This document shows positions 52,043 through 60,313 of a DNA stretch of 64,000 bases, one piece after another. Numbering within the stretch: the first letter of the stretch is position 1; each line of letters begins with the position of its first letter. The notes beneath the pieces were generated by a model. The model saw nothing but the letters and a program-made list of their open reading frames with translations. It had not been told where the DNA came from and searched no databases. The position numbers were made by a program, and so were the translations under genes. Origin of the DNA: Caulobacter sp. BK020. GTDB lineage: Bacteria > Pseudomonadota > Alphaproteobacteria > Caulobacterales > Caulobacteraceae. The stretch is from positions 1 through 64,000 of the forward strand of contig NZ_SLZL01000023.1 of the NCBI RefSeq assembly GCF_004342605.1, in the 5' to 3' direction.

Positions 52043-54292
52043 GTGGCCGCTGACGTCCACTATTTCGGAATCCGGCACCATGGGCCGGGGTCGGCGCGGC
52101 GGCTCGTCGACGCCCTAGAGGCGTTGCGCCCGACGACCGTCCTGATCGAAGGTCCGTCCGACGCGTCGGACCTGCTGCCAATGCTGGCCGACCCGGCCAT
52201 GGTTCCTCCGGTGGCGCTGCTGGTCTACGCCTCGGACGATCCGGCCCGGGCCTCGTTCTGGCCGTTCGCCGTCTATTCGCCGGAGTACCAGGCCGCCTGT
52301 TGGGCGGTGCGCAACGGCGCGATCGTGCGGTTCATCGACGTTCCCGCCGCCTGGAACCTGGCCCCGCCCGCCGAACCGGCTTCCGCGCCGGAGACCGAAT
52401 CTACCGAAGGGGCGAACGCGCCTCCGCCGCTGGACGAGATCGCGGCGCGCCTGGAACGCGACCCGATCGGACTGCTGGCCGAAGCCGGCGGCTACCAGGA
52501 CGGGGAAAGCTGGTGGCGGGACGTCATCGAGGAGAGCCCGGCGTCGGAGGCCGTCTTCGCCGCCGTCGCTGACGCCATGGCGGCCCTGCGCTCCGCCGCG
52601 CCGGCCGCCATGGGACGCGAAGCCCTGCGAGAGGCGCACATGCGGCTTGAGATCGCCAAGGCGGCCAGGGATTCGGAAGGCGCGGTGGCCGTCGTCTGCG
52701 GCGCCTGGCACGAGCCCGCGTTGAAAGCCAAGATTCCGCTGTCGCAGGATCGTGATCTGGTCAAGGGCGCGCCCAGGCAGAAGATCAGCGCCACCTGGGC
52801 GCCCTGGACCTCGCCGCGGCTCGCGTTCCAGAGCGGCTATGCCGCCGGGGTCGCCGCGCCCGGCTGGTGCGGCCATCTGTGGGAGACGCCGCGCCAGGAG
52901 GTCAGCATTCGCTGGCTGGGCCGCATCGCCCGGGCGCTGCGCGAGGCCGGCCACATCGCCTCGACCGCCTCCTTGATCGAGGCGCAGCGCTTGGCTGTCG
53001 CCCTGGCGTCGATGCGCGACCGGCCGCATCCCGGCTTCGAGGAACTGCGCGAGGCTGCGATCGCCTGCCTCTGCGATGGCGAGCGGCTGGTCTGGGAGAC
53101 GATCGCCGCCAAGCTGCTGCTGGGTGACGCCGTCGGCGAGATTTCTCCGGACGCGCCACTGGCTCCGTTGATCGAAGACCTCCAGCGCGAACAGCGGCGC
53201 ACCCGGCTCAAGCCCGAGGCGCTGGAACGGGAACTGGCCATCGACCTGCGCAGCGAGAGCGGGCTGGATCGCTCCACCCTGCTGCACCGCCTGTCGATCC
53301 TGGACGTTCCGTGGGGACGCCAGGTCGACGCCGGCCGCAGCCGGGGCACCTTCCGCGAGCGCTGGCAACTGCGCTGGGAGCCCGAGTTCGCCGTCCGCCT
53401 GGTCGAGAACCTGGTCTATGGCCCGACCCTGGCTCGGGCCGCGGCCGGCCGCCTGACCGCGCGCTTCGCCGAGGCGACGGATCTGCCGACGCTCTGCAGC
53501 CTGACCCTGTCGGCCCTGACGGCTCAGTTGCCGGACGCCGCCCATAACGGGGTTGAGCGGATCGAGCATCGGGTGGCCCTGACCAGCGACTGCGGCGAGC
53601 TGTTGTCGTCGCTGGCGCCGCTGGGCGACATCGTCCGTTACGGCCAGGCTCGGCGCACCGACGCCGTTCAGCTGGAAACCCTGTTTGGCCGCATTCTATC
53701 CCAGGGGGCGCTCGCCCTGCCCTACGCGGCCCGGGGGCTGGACGCCGAGGCGGCCAAGGCCCTGCGCTCGGCCGTGCTGGCGGCCGACGCGGCGGCGGTG
53801 CTGGCCGAGGCGGAGTTGACCGATTGGCGCGGGGCGCTGTCGACCGTGGCTTACGACGAGCAGACCACGCCGCTGCTGGCCGGCGTGGCCTCGCGGCTGT
53901 TGTACGAGGCTGACAAGATCGCGCCCGAGGCGGCTGCCGATTTGCTGGGCCGGATGCTATCGCCCGGCCGAACCCTGGCGGAGGCCGCCGGGTTCTTCGA
54001 GGGTTTCTTCGACAGCGCCGGCGAGCGACTGATCTACGACGAGGGGCTGCGGGCGGCGGTCGATCACTGGATGTTGGCGCTGGAGGAAGACGACTTCACC
54101 GCCTTCCTGCCGCTATTTCGTCGGGCGTTGGGCAATCTGGACCGCATGCAGCGGCGGCGGCTGCTCGAGGCCATATTCGGCCGTGGCGGCGGAGGTCTGC
54201 AGGGGCGCGTCCTGGCCGCCGACGCCGAGGCGGTCTGGCCCGCCCATCTGCAGCGCTTGACCGACATCCTGACCGCGAGGCCGGCCACATGA
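52043..54292 (+). CDS. DUF5682-like protein with TraB/TIKI-like motifs
   Basis: This 749-residue cytosolic protein starts at GTG 52043. The N-terminal 220 residues contain HYFGIRHHGPGSARRL, TVLIEGPSDA, an Arg/Asp strand (GAIVRFIDVP) and AVVCGAWHEPAL. The order GxxH, acidic strand, later GxxH recalls the TraB/PrgY/TIKI/EreA hydrolase superfamily, so a metal-dependent hydrolase domain is possible. That is my inference. The remaining 500 residues are mostly helical and unassigned. The protein family is usually listed as DUF5682. It is coupled to the VWA gene (ATGA overlap). Confidence 0.8.
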   Translation: MAADVHYFGIRHHGPGSARRLVDALEALRPTTVLIEGPSDASDLLPMLADPAMVPPVALLVYASDDPARASFWPFAVYSPEYQAACWAVRNGAIVRFIDVPAAWNLAPPAEPASAPETESTEGANAPPPLDEIAARLERDPIGLLAEAGGYQDGESWWRDVIEESPASEAVFAAVADAMAALRSAAPAAMGREALREAHMRLEIAKAARDSEGAVAVVCGAWHEPALKAKIPLSQDRDLVKGAPRQKISATWAPWTSPRLAFQSGYAAGVAAPGWCGHLWETPRQEVSIRWLGRIARALREAGHIASTASLIEAQRLAVALASMRDRPHPGFEELREAAIACLCDGERLVWETIAAKLLLGDAVGEISPDAPLAPLIEDLQREQRRTRLKPEALERELAIDLRSESGLDRSTLLHRLSILDVPWGRQVDAGRSRGTFRERWQLRWEPEFAVRLVENLVYGPTLARAAAGRLTARFAEATDLPTLCSLTLSALTAQLPDAAHNGVERIEHRVALTSDCGELLSSLAPLGDIVRYGQARRTDAVQLETLFGRILSQGALALPYAARGLDAEAAKALRSAVLAADAAAVLAEAELTDWRGALSTVAYDEQTTPLLAGVASRLLYEADKIAPEAAADLLGRMLSPGRTLAEAAGFFEGFFDSAGERLIYDEGLRAAVDHWMLALEEDDFTAFLPLFRRALGNLDRMQRRRLLEAIFGRGGGGLQGRVLAADAEAVWPAHLQRLTDILTARPAT

Positions 54293-55458
54293 ACGAGGAA
54301 CGCGAACGGCGCTGGCGGCTGGCCGTCGGCGGTGAAGACGAGGCCCTGTCGTCCAGCGACGACCAGCGGCTCTCCGGCGCCCTGACCATGCTCTACGGAG
54401 AAGGCGACGGTCCTGACGGCGCGGGGGGCAAGGGACGCGGCGGCCTGGGGCGATCGGCGCCGAGCGTCGCCCGCTGGCTGGGCGACATCCGCCAGTTCTT
54501 CCCAACGCCTGTCGTCCAGGTGTTGCAGAAGGACGCCATGGATCGCCTTGGCCTGCAGCAGATGTTGCTTGAGCCGGAGTTGCTGGGGGCGATCGAGGCC
54601 GACGTGAACCTCGTCGCCACGTTGATCAGCCTGCGCAACGTCATGCCGGCCAAGACCAAGGCGATTGCTCGCGAGGTGATCGCCAAGGTGGTCGCCGCGT
54701 TGATGGAGCGGCTGGAGAAGAAGACCGCCGAGGCCGTGCGCGGCGCGGTCGACCGCCGCCGTCGCACCGGCCGTCCCCGTTTTTCCGACATCGATTGGCC
54801 GCGCACCATCCAGGCCAATCTGCGCCACTATCAGGCCGAGCACCGCACCGTGGTGCCCGAGCGGCTGGTCGGCTTCATGCGCCGCCAGCGCCGGCTGGCG
54901 GACCTGGACGAGGTCGTGCTCTGCGTCGACCAGTCCGGCTCGATGGCGCCGTCGGTGGTCTACGCCTCGATCTTCGCCGCGGTGATGGCCTCGCTGCCGA
55001 CGGTAAAGACCAAGCTGGTCTGCTTCGACACCGCCATCCTGGACCTGACGGACGACCTGGCCGATCCGGTGGAGGTCCTGTTCGGCGTCCAGCTTGGCGG
55101 CGGCACCGACATCAACCAGGCCGTCGCCTACTGCGAAGGCCAAATCGAAACCCCCGCCAAGTCGCACCTGATCCTGATCACCGACCTCTACGAGGGCGGC
55201 GACAGCGCGGCTCTGGTCGCCCGATTGGCGCGGCTGGTCGGCTCGGGCGTCAATGTCGTCACCCTGCTGGCGCTCAGCGACGAGGGTCGTCCGGCCTACG
55301 ATCCGCGCCTCTCGGGCCGGGTAGCGGCGCTGGGCATACCGGTCTTCGCCTGCACCCCCGATCAGTTTCCCGACCTGATGGCCGCGGCCCTGAAACGAGA
55401 AGACGTCCTGGCCTGGGCGGCCAAGGCCGATATCAAAGCGATCCGGGCGGACGCATGA
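54289..55458 (+). CDS. VWA-domain protein, last gene of the MoxR-VWA cluster
   Basis: In this 389-residue protein residues about 1-200 are helical with a glycine-rich linker near 40-55, and residues about 205-380 form a von Willebrand factor A domain. The metal-ion-dependent adhesion site is intact: DQSGSMA (DxSxS), Thr in LGGGTDI and Asp in ITDLYEG. There is no signal peptide or membrane anchor, so it works in the cytosol, probably as partner of the MoxR ATPase encoded two genes upstream. Confidence 0.9.
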   Translation: MNEERERRWRLAVGGEDEALSSSDDQRLSGALTMLYGEGDGPDGAGGKGRGGLGRSAPSVARWLGDIRQFFPTPVVQVLQKDAMDRLGLQQMLLEPELLGAIEADVNLVATLISLRNVMPAKTKAIAREVIAKVVAALMERLEKKTAEAVRGAVDRRRRTGRPRFSDIDWPRTIQANLRHYQAEHRTVVPERLVGFMRRQRRLADLDEVVLCVDQSGSMAPSVVYASIFAAVMASLPTVKTKLVCFDTAILDLTDDLADPVEVLFGVQLGGGTDINQAVAYCEGQIETPAKSHLILITDLYEGGDSAALVARLARLVGSGVNVVTLLALSDEGRPAYDPRLSGRVAALGIPVFACTPDQFPDLMAAALKREDVLAWAAKADIKAIRADA

Positions 55459-55635
55459 GGTGTCGGGGCGCTGCGGCCCGAACCGCACCGCCCAGCCGCG
55501 GGCGCGCAATCCCTGCCCGGTGCGGATAGAACTGCCCCTCCGACCAGTTTTTCCGCCTGCGTGAACACTGATTAGAGAAGCTTGGCCTCGTCGGAGGAAA
55601 TCTCGGTTTCAATCTCCACCACTTCAATAGGAATT

Positions 55636-57930
55636 ATGCCGCGAACGAAACCGGCGTTTCGCGGCAGGACGCGCGACGCCGACAAGCGGGGATTTGTCGT
55701 GATCAAGCGTCTTCTCATCGGAACGGCCGCCGGCGCAATCGGCGCGGCCTTCGCCGGCGCAGCCTTCGCCGGCGCAGCGCCGGAAGCGCCCGGGGACACC
55801 GCCGTGGAGCAGGTGATCGTCACCGCTCAGCGTCGCGAGCAGTCGGCTCAGGACGTGGGCGTGGCCTTGTCGGTGATCTCGGGCGACCAGCTGGCCGCAC
55901 GCGGCGTGGCCACGGTCAACCAACTGCAGTACGCTACGCCCAGCCTGGAGATCACGCCGCAGTTCGGCAGCGGCCAGCCCAGCTTCCGCCTGCGCGGCGT
56001 CGGTTTCGACGACTACGCCTCGAACAACTCCTCGACCGTGGGCGTCAGCGTCGATGAGGTGGCCTATCCGATTCAGGCCCAGACCCAAGGCCTGCTGTTC
56101 GATATCGCCCGCGTGGAAGTGCTGCGCGGCCCGCAAGGCACGCTCTACGGCCGCAACACCACCGGCGGCGCGATCAACTTCGTCACCCATCGTCCGACCA
56201 GCACCCCGTCGGCGGGGATCACCGCCGAATATGACAACAACGGGGAATTCAAGGCCGAGGGCTTCGTCTCGGGCCCAATCAGCGACACCCTGAGCGGCCG
56301 TCTGGCCTTCGTCACGGACCAGGGCGGCGCCTGGCAGAAGAACCGCACGACCGGCGAGAAGCTGGGCGACAAGGACACCGCCTCGGTGCGCGGACAGCTG
56401 GCCTGGACGCCGACCGACAAGACCGACATCCTGCTCAGCGTCCACGCCGGCTACGACAAGTCCGAGCCGACCGGCCTCTATCTGTTCAATCCCCTGAGCT
56501 ACAACGCCAGCCTGCCGACCATCGCCGCCGACGGCAGCCGCAAGAACACCGGCTGGGGCGGCTCGGCCGCCTTCGCCAGCCTGACCGGCATCGCCACCAA
56601 CGCCAAGCCGTTCCACGACACCAAGAGCGGCGGCGTCTCGCTGCGCGCCCATACCGAGACCGACAGCGTCGACCTCGTTTCGATCACGTCCTACGAGACA
56701 CTGCACCGCAAGGAGTACAACGACTGGGACGCTTCGGCCTATGCTTACGCCGGGACCTATTTCGACACCGACGCCAAGGTGTTCTCGCAGGAACTTCGCG
56801 CCTCGTCGAAGACGGAAGGCCCGCTGCAATGGCTGGTCGGCGGCTACTATTCGCGTGAAACGATCGACGAGGCCTTCTATTCCGACTTCTACCAGTCGCT
56901 GCTGTTCGACACCCGCACGACCTACAGCCAGAAGGTCCGCTCGGCCTCGCTGTTCGGCCAGCTGGAATATGCACTGAGTGACAAAGTGAAGCTGATCGGC
57001 GGCCTGCGCGGCGAGAACGAAAAGCGTAACCAGGACGACTTCGTCACCGCCGGCGTCTTCGCTCCTGGCGCGCCAGCGACCAACTTCAGCCCGACCGCGG
57101 ACAAGGCGCTGCACAACAAGACCCTGACCGGCAAGCTCGCGATCGAGTATCGCCCGGTCGACGGCGTGCTGATCTACGCCAGCGCCAGCAAGGGCACGAA
57201 GTCGGGCGGCTTCACCTCCTACAATGTCGGCGACTCCTCCGCCGTCGACGGCTTCCGCCCTGAAACCCTGTGGGCCTACGAGACCGGCTTCAAGTCGACC
57301 TTCGCCGACAACACCGTCCAGCTGAACGGCTCGGTCTTCTATTACGACTACAAGAACCAGCAGGTTCAGTCGGCGATCTACGACATCAACAACGGCCCGA
57401 TCGGGGCCATCGTCAACGCCCAGAAGTCGCACATCTATGGTGGCGAACTTGAGCTGACCTGGCGTCCGACGCCGGCCCTGCGGATCGGCCAGTCGCTGGG
57501 CTACAAGACCGGCAAGTTCGACAAGTACACCAACGACCTCGACATCCCGGCCAGCGTCGCGGCCAGGAAGGCGGTCTATATCGATCGCACTGGGGCCAAG
57601 GTCGGCTTCCCACCGCTCAGCTATGGCGGCGACGTGTCCTACACCTGGACCGTCGGCGACTACGAGGTCGAAGCTCAGGGCAACTACGCCTTCCACGACA
57701 AGACCAAACCGCTGCTGCTGGGCTCGCGCTACGACGTCGACAGCTACTGGCTGGCCAACGCCAGCGTGACGGTGTCGCCGGCCAAGGGCCCGTGGGCGCT
57801 GACCGCGTTCGCGCGGAATGTCTTCAACACCAAGTACGACCTGACGCGGAACTTCTTCCTGCCGCTGATCGATATCGCCGCGCCCGGTCAGCCGGCCACC
57901 TATGGCCTCCGCGCCCAATACCGCTTCTAG
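55636..57930 (+). CDS. TonB-dependent outer-membrane receptor
   Basis: This 764-residue receptor has a long basic N-terminus, then a signal core (VIKRLLIGTAAGAIGAA) ending near AFAGA, TonB box VEQVIVTAQRREQSAQ, plug GPQGTLYGRNTTGGAINFVT and a barrel ending LRAQYRF. The start is uncertain: ATG 55636 (AGGA upstream), GTG 55699 (directly before the signal core) and ATG 55582 are all in frame. It is first in an operon with a hydrolase gene, TPR gene and ABC-importer genes (29 bases to the next gene). Confidence 0.88.
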   Translation: MPRTKPAFRGRTRDADKRGFVVIKRLLIGTAAGAIGAAFAGAAFAGAAPEAPGDTAVEQVIVTAQRREQSAQDVGVALSVISGDQLAARGVATVNQLQYATPSLEITPQFGSGQPSFRLRGVGFDDYASNNSSTVGVSVDEVAYPIQAQTQGLLFDIARVEVLRGPQGTLYGRNTTGGAINFVTHRPTSTPSAGITAEYDNNGEFKAEGFVSGPISDTLSGRLAFVTDQGGAWQKNRTTGEKLGDKDTASVRGQLAWTPTDKTDILLSVHAGYDKSEPTGLYLFNPLSYNASLPTIAADGSRKNTGWGGSAAFASLTGIATNAKPFHDTKSGGVSLRAHTETDSVDLVSITSYETLHRKEYNDWDASAYAYAGTYFDTDAKVFSQELRASSKTEGPLQWLVGGYYSRETIDEAFYSDFYQSLLFDTRTTYSQKVRSASLFGQLEYALSDKVKLIGGLRGENEKRNQDDFVTAGVFAPGAPATNFSPTADKALHNKTLTGKLAIEYRPVDGVLIYASASKGTKSGGFTSYNVGDSSAVDGFRPETLWAYETGFKSTFADNTVQLNGSVFYYDYKNQQVQSAIYDINNGPIGAIVNAQKSHIYGGELELTWRPTPALRIGQSLGYKTGKFDKYTNDLDIPASVAARKAVYIDRTGAKVGFPPLSYGGDVSYTWTVGDYEVEAQGNYAFHDKTKPLLLGSRYDVDSYWLANASVTVSPAKGPWALTAFARNVFNTKYDLTRNFFLPLIDIAAPGQPATYGLRAQYRF

Positions 57931-57959
57931 TCACGGCCGGCCGCTCAGGAGCGTCGAAC

Positions 57960-58925
57960 ATGTTGAAGATCCTGCTCTCGATCCTGGGCGGCCTGGCGGC
58001 CGTGGTGGTGCTCGCCGGCTTCGTCGGCTGGCTGCTGCTGCGCGGCCCTGACATCCCCTACGAGACCCTGGAAGCCAAGTACGCCACCAAGGCCTCGCAC
58101 TATGCCGACCTGCCCGGCGGCGTGCGCCTGCACTACAAGGACGAGGGCAAGGCTGACGGGCCCCTGCTGGTTCTGGTCCACGGCTTCGGCGACTCGCATT
58201 TCTCGTGGGAGGGCTGGGTCGCGCGGCTCTCCGACCGTTACCGGATCATCACTGTCGACCTGCCCGGCCACGGCCTGACCCGCGCGCCGGCCGGCTATGT
58301 CGCTTCCGCTGATGGGGCCGCCGATCTGATCGACGCCTTGGCGGCCCGGGAAAACCTCCCCAAGTTCGCCATAGCCGGCAACTCGATGGGCGGCGGCGTC
58401 GCCTGGCAGGTGGCCGTGCACCATCCAGACCGCGTCAACGCCCTGATCCTGGCCGACGCCGCCGGCTGGCCGGCCACCACGCTGAAGAAGCCGCCTCTGG
58501 CCTTCAAGCTGCTGAAGTACTCGTGGGGCCGCGCCTTCCTGCGATCGATCGACAACAAGCCGCTGATCCGCACGGGCCTGCGCGGCGAGGTCGGCGATCC
58601 GGCCGTGATCACCGACGCCTTCATCGATCGCTGGGCCGAACTGCAGCGCGCCCCAGGCCACCGCGCCATCCTGATGTCGATCCAGCCGGGCAAGCACAGC
58701 CAGGCGACCAAGGAGGTCCTAGCGACGATCAAGGTTCCGACCCTGGTGCTGTGGGGCGAGATCGACCCGCTGATCGAGGTGGCCGGGGCCAACAAGTTCG
58801 CCCAGGCCATCCCCGGCGCGAAGCTGATCACCTACTCCAAGGTCGGCCACCTGCCCCAAGTCGAGATCCCGCAGCGCTCCGCCGACGACGTGGCCGCTTT
58901 CCTGGCCGCCTCCAAGATCCAATAG
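57960..58925 (+). CDS. Membrane-anchored alpha/beta hydrolase
   Basis: In this 321-residue protein an N-terminal hydrophobic helix (ILLSILGGLAAVVVLAGFVG) anchors or exports the enzyme. The hydrolase fold follows with oxyanion HGFGDSHFSWEGW, nucleophile GNSMGG, acid WGEIDP and His KVGHLPQ. It would hydrolyse an ester, amide or epoxide-like bond in the periplasm, after import by the preceding receptor. ATG 57960 has CAGGAGC upstream. The substrate is unknown. Confidence 0.88.
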   Translation: MLKILLSILGGLAAVVVLAGFVGWLLLRGPDIPYETLEAKYATKASHYADLPGGVRLHYKDEGKADGPLLVLVHGFGDSHFSWEGWVARLSDRYRIITVDLPGHGLTRAPAGYVASADGAADLIDALAARENLPKFAIAGNSMGGGVAWQVAVHHPDRVNALILADAAGWPATTLKKPPLAFKLLKYSWGRAFLRSIDNKPLIRTGLRGEVGDPAVITDAFIDRWAELQRAPGHRAILMSIQPGKHSQATKEVLATIKVPTLVLWGEIDPLIEVAGANKFAQAIPGAKLITYSKVGHLPQVEIPQRSADDVAAFLAASKIQ

Positions 58926-58960
58926 CTGGCGCGGCCGCCCGGTCCTTCTAGAGTGCTTCC

Positions 58961-60313
58961 ATGCGTACCGACTATCTCGGCAATCCGGTCAGCGGGACCT
59001 CAGACGCGGCCCTGGCGGCCATCGACAGTTTCGTCGACGGCTTCCTCAGCTACGAGACCCGGGCGGCCGAGGTGATCGGCGCGGCCGAGGCGCATGCGGA
59101 CCATGCGCTGCTGAACGCCTATGCCGCGATCCTGTGGCTGCTGTTGGAAGCACCGGAAGCCGCCGAGCGCGCCGCGCCCTACCTGGCCCGGGCGCGGACG
59201 GCGGCCGCCGAGGCTCATCCACGCGAGAAGGCGTTCGTCGATTTCGTGGCCGCCTGGTCGGCCGACGATATCCCCAGCGCCCTGGCCATCGCCGACACGA
59301 TCCTGGCGGCTTGGCCGCGCGACCTGCTGGTGCTGAAGCTTCGGCATTATCACGACTTCAACCACGGCGACTTCCCGGCCATGCTGCGCGCCGCCAGCGC
59401 CGCCTTGCCGCACGCCGACGACGTCGCTCACCTCCACGGCATGCTGGCCTTCGCCTATGAGCAGTGCCACCTGCTAGACGAGGCCGAGGCCGCCGCCCGC
59501 CGCGCCCTCGACCTCAAGCGCAAGGAACCTTGGGCTCAGCACGCCCTGGCCCATGTGATGCTGACCCAAGGCCGCGTCGCCGAGGGCGTCGCTTTCCTGG
59601 AGGGCGTGCAGGACACCTGGACCGGCCTGAACTCGTTCATGGACACGCACCTGTGGTGGCACCTGGCGTTGTTCTATCTCAGCCAAGGCAGGTTCGATGC
59701 TGCGCTCGCCGCCTATGACGACCACTGCTGGGCGCAGGAGAAGGGCTATTCCCAGGATCAGGTCGGCGCGGTGTCGCTGCTGGCCCGGCTGGAGCTGGCG
59801 GGCGTCGATGTCGGCGAACGCTGGAGCGACCTGGCCGATTATCTGGCTGTTCGCGCCGACGACCTGGTCCAGCCGTTCCTGACCCTGCAGTATCTCTACG
59901 GTCTGGCCCGCGCTGGACGACCGGAAACGGACACCTTGCTGACCGCCGTGCGTCGCGCGGCGCTAGAGGCCCCCGACCACGTCCGTGAGACCTGGCGCGA
60001 AGTCGCTTTGCCCGCCGCCGACGGCCTGGTCGCTCACACCCGCGGCGATTATGCGACCGCCCTGCGAGGCTTGCGCGCCGCCCTGCCGCGCCTCTCTGAG
60101 ATCGGCGGCAGCCACGCCCAGCGCGATCTCTTCGAGCAACTGGTCCTCGATGCCCTGATCCGGACCAATCGCCTGTCCGAGGCCCAGCAGGCGTTGGAGC
60201 TAAGGCGCGGTTTCGACCCCAACGGCGTCCCGCTGAACCGCGCCCTGGCCGACGTCTACGACCGGCTGGGCCTGCCCGGCGAGGCCGCCAAGGCCCGGGC
60301 TCGCCTCGCGTGA
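58961..60313 (+). CDS. Tetratricopeptide-repeat protein of the TTC38 type
   Basis: This 450-residue cytosolic protein has several TPR-like helix pairs (HGMLAFAYEQCHLLDEAEAA, WAQHALAHVMLTQGRVAEGV). The HDFNHGDFPAML and NSFMDTHLWWHLALFYL blocks resemble the TTC38 family. That family is widespread in bacteria and animals but has no defined biochemical role. Its stop overlaps the GTG start of the next gene (GTGA). Its placement directly before ABC-importer genes suggests a role in handling the imported compound (inference). Confidence 0.82.
   Translation: MRTDYLGNPVSGTSDAALAAIDSFVDGFLSYETRAAEVIGAAEAHADHALLNAYAAILWLLLEAPEAAERAAPYLARARTAAAEAHPREKAFVDFVAAWSADDIPSALAIADTILAAWPRDLLVLKLRHYHDFNHGDFPAMLRAASAALPHADDVAHLHGMLAFAYEQCHLLDEAEAAARRALDLKRKEPWAQHALAHVMLTQGRVAEGVAFLEGVQDTWTGLNSFMDTHLWWHLALFYLSQGRFDAALAAYDDHCWAQEKGYSQDQVGAVSLLARLELAGVDVGERWSDLADYLAVRADDLVQPFLTLQYLYGLARAGRPETDTLLTAVRRAALEAPDHVRETWREVALPAADGLVAHTRGDYATALRGLRAALPRLSEIGGSHAQRDLFEQLVLDALIRTNRLSEAQQALELRRGFDPNGVPLNRALADVYDRLGLPGEAAKARARLA

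Noticed and set aside
55624..57918. 764-codon minus-strand frame
   Set aside because: Antisense to the TonB receptor at 55636-57930; no family features.
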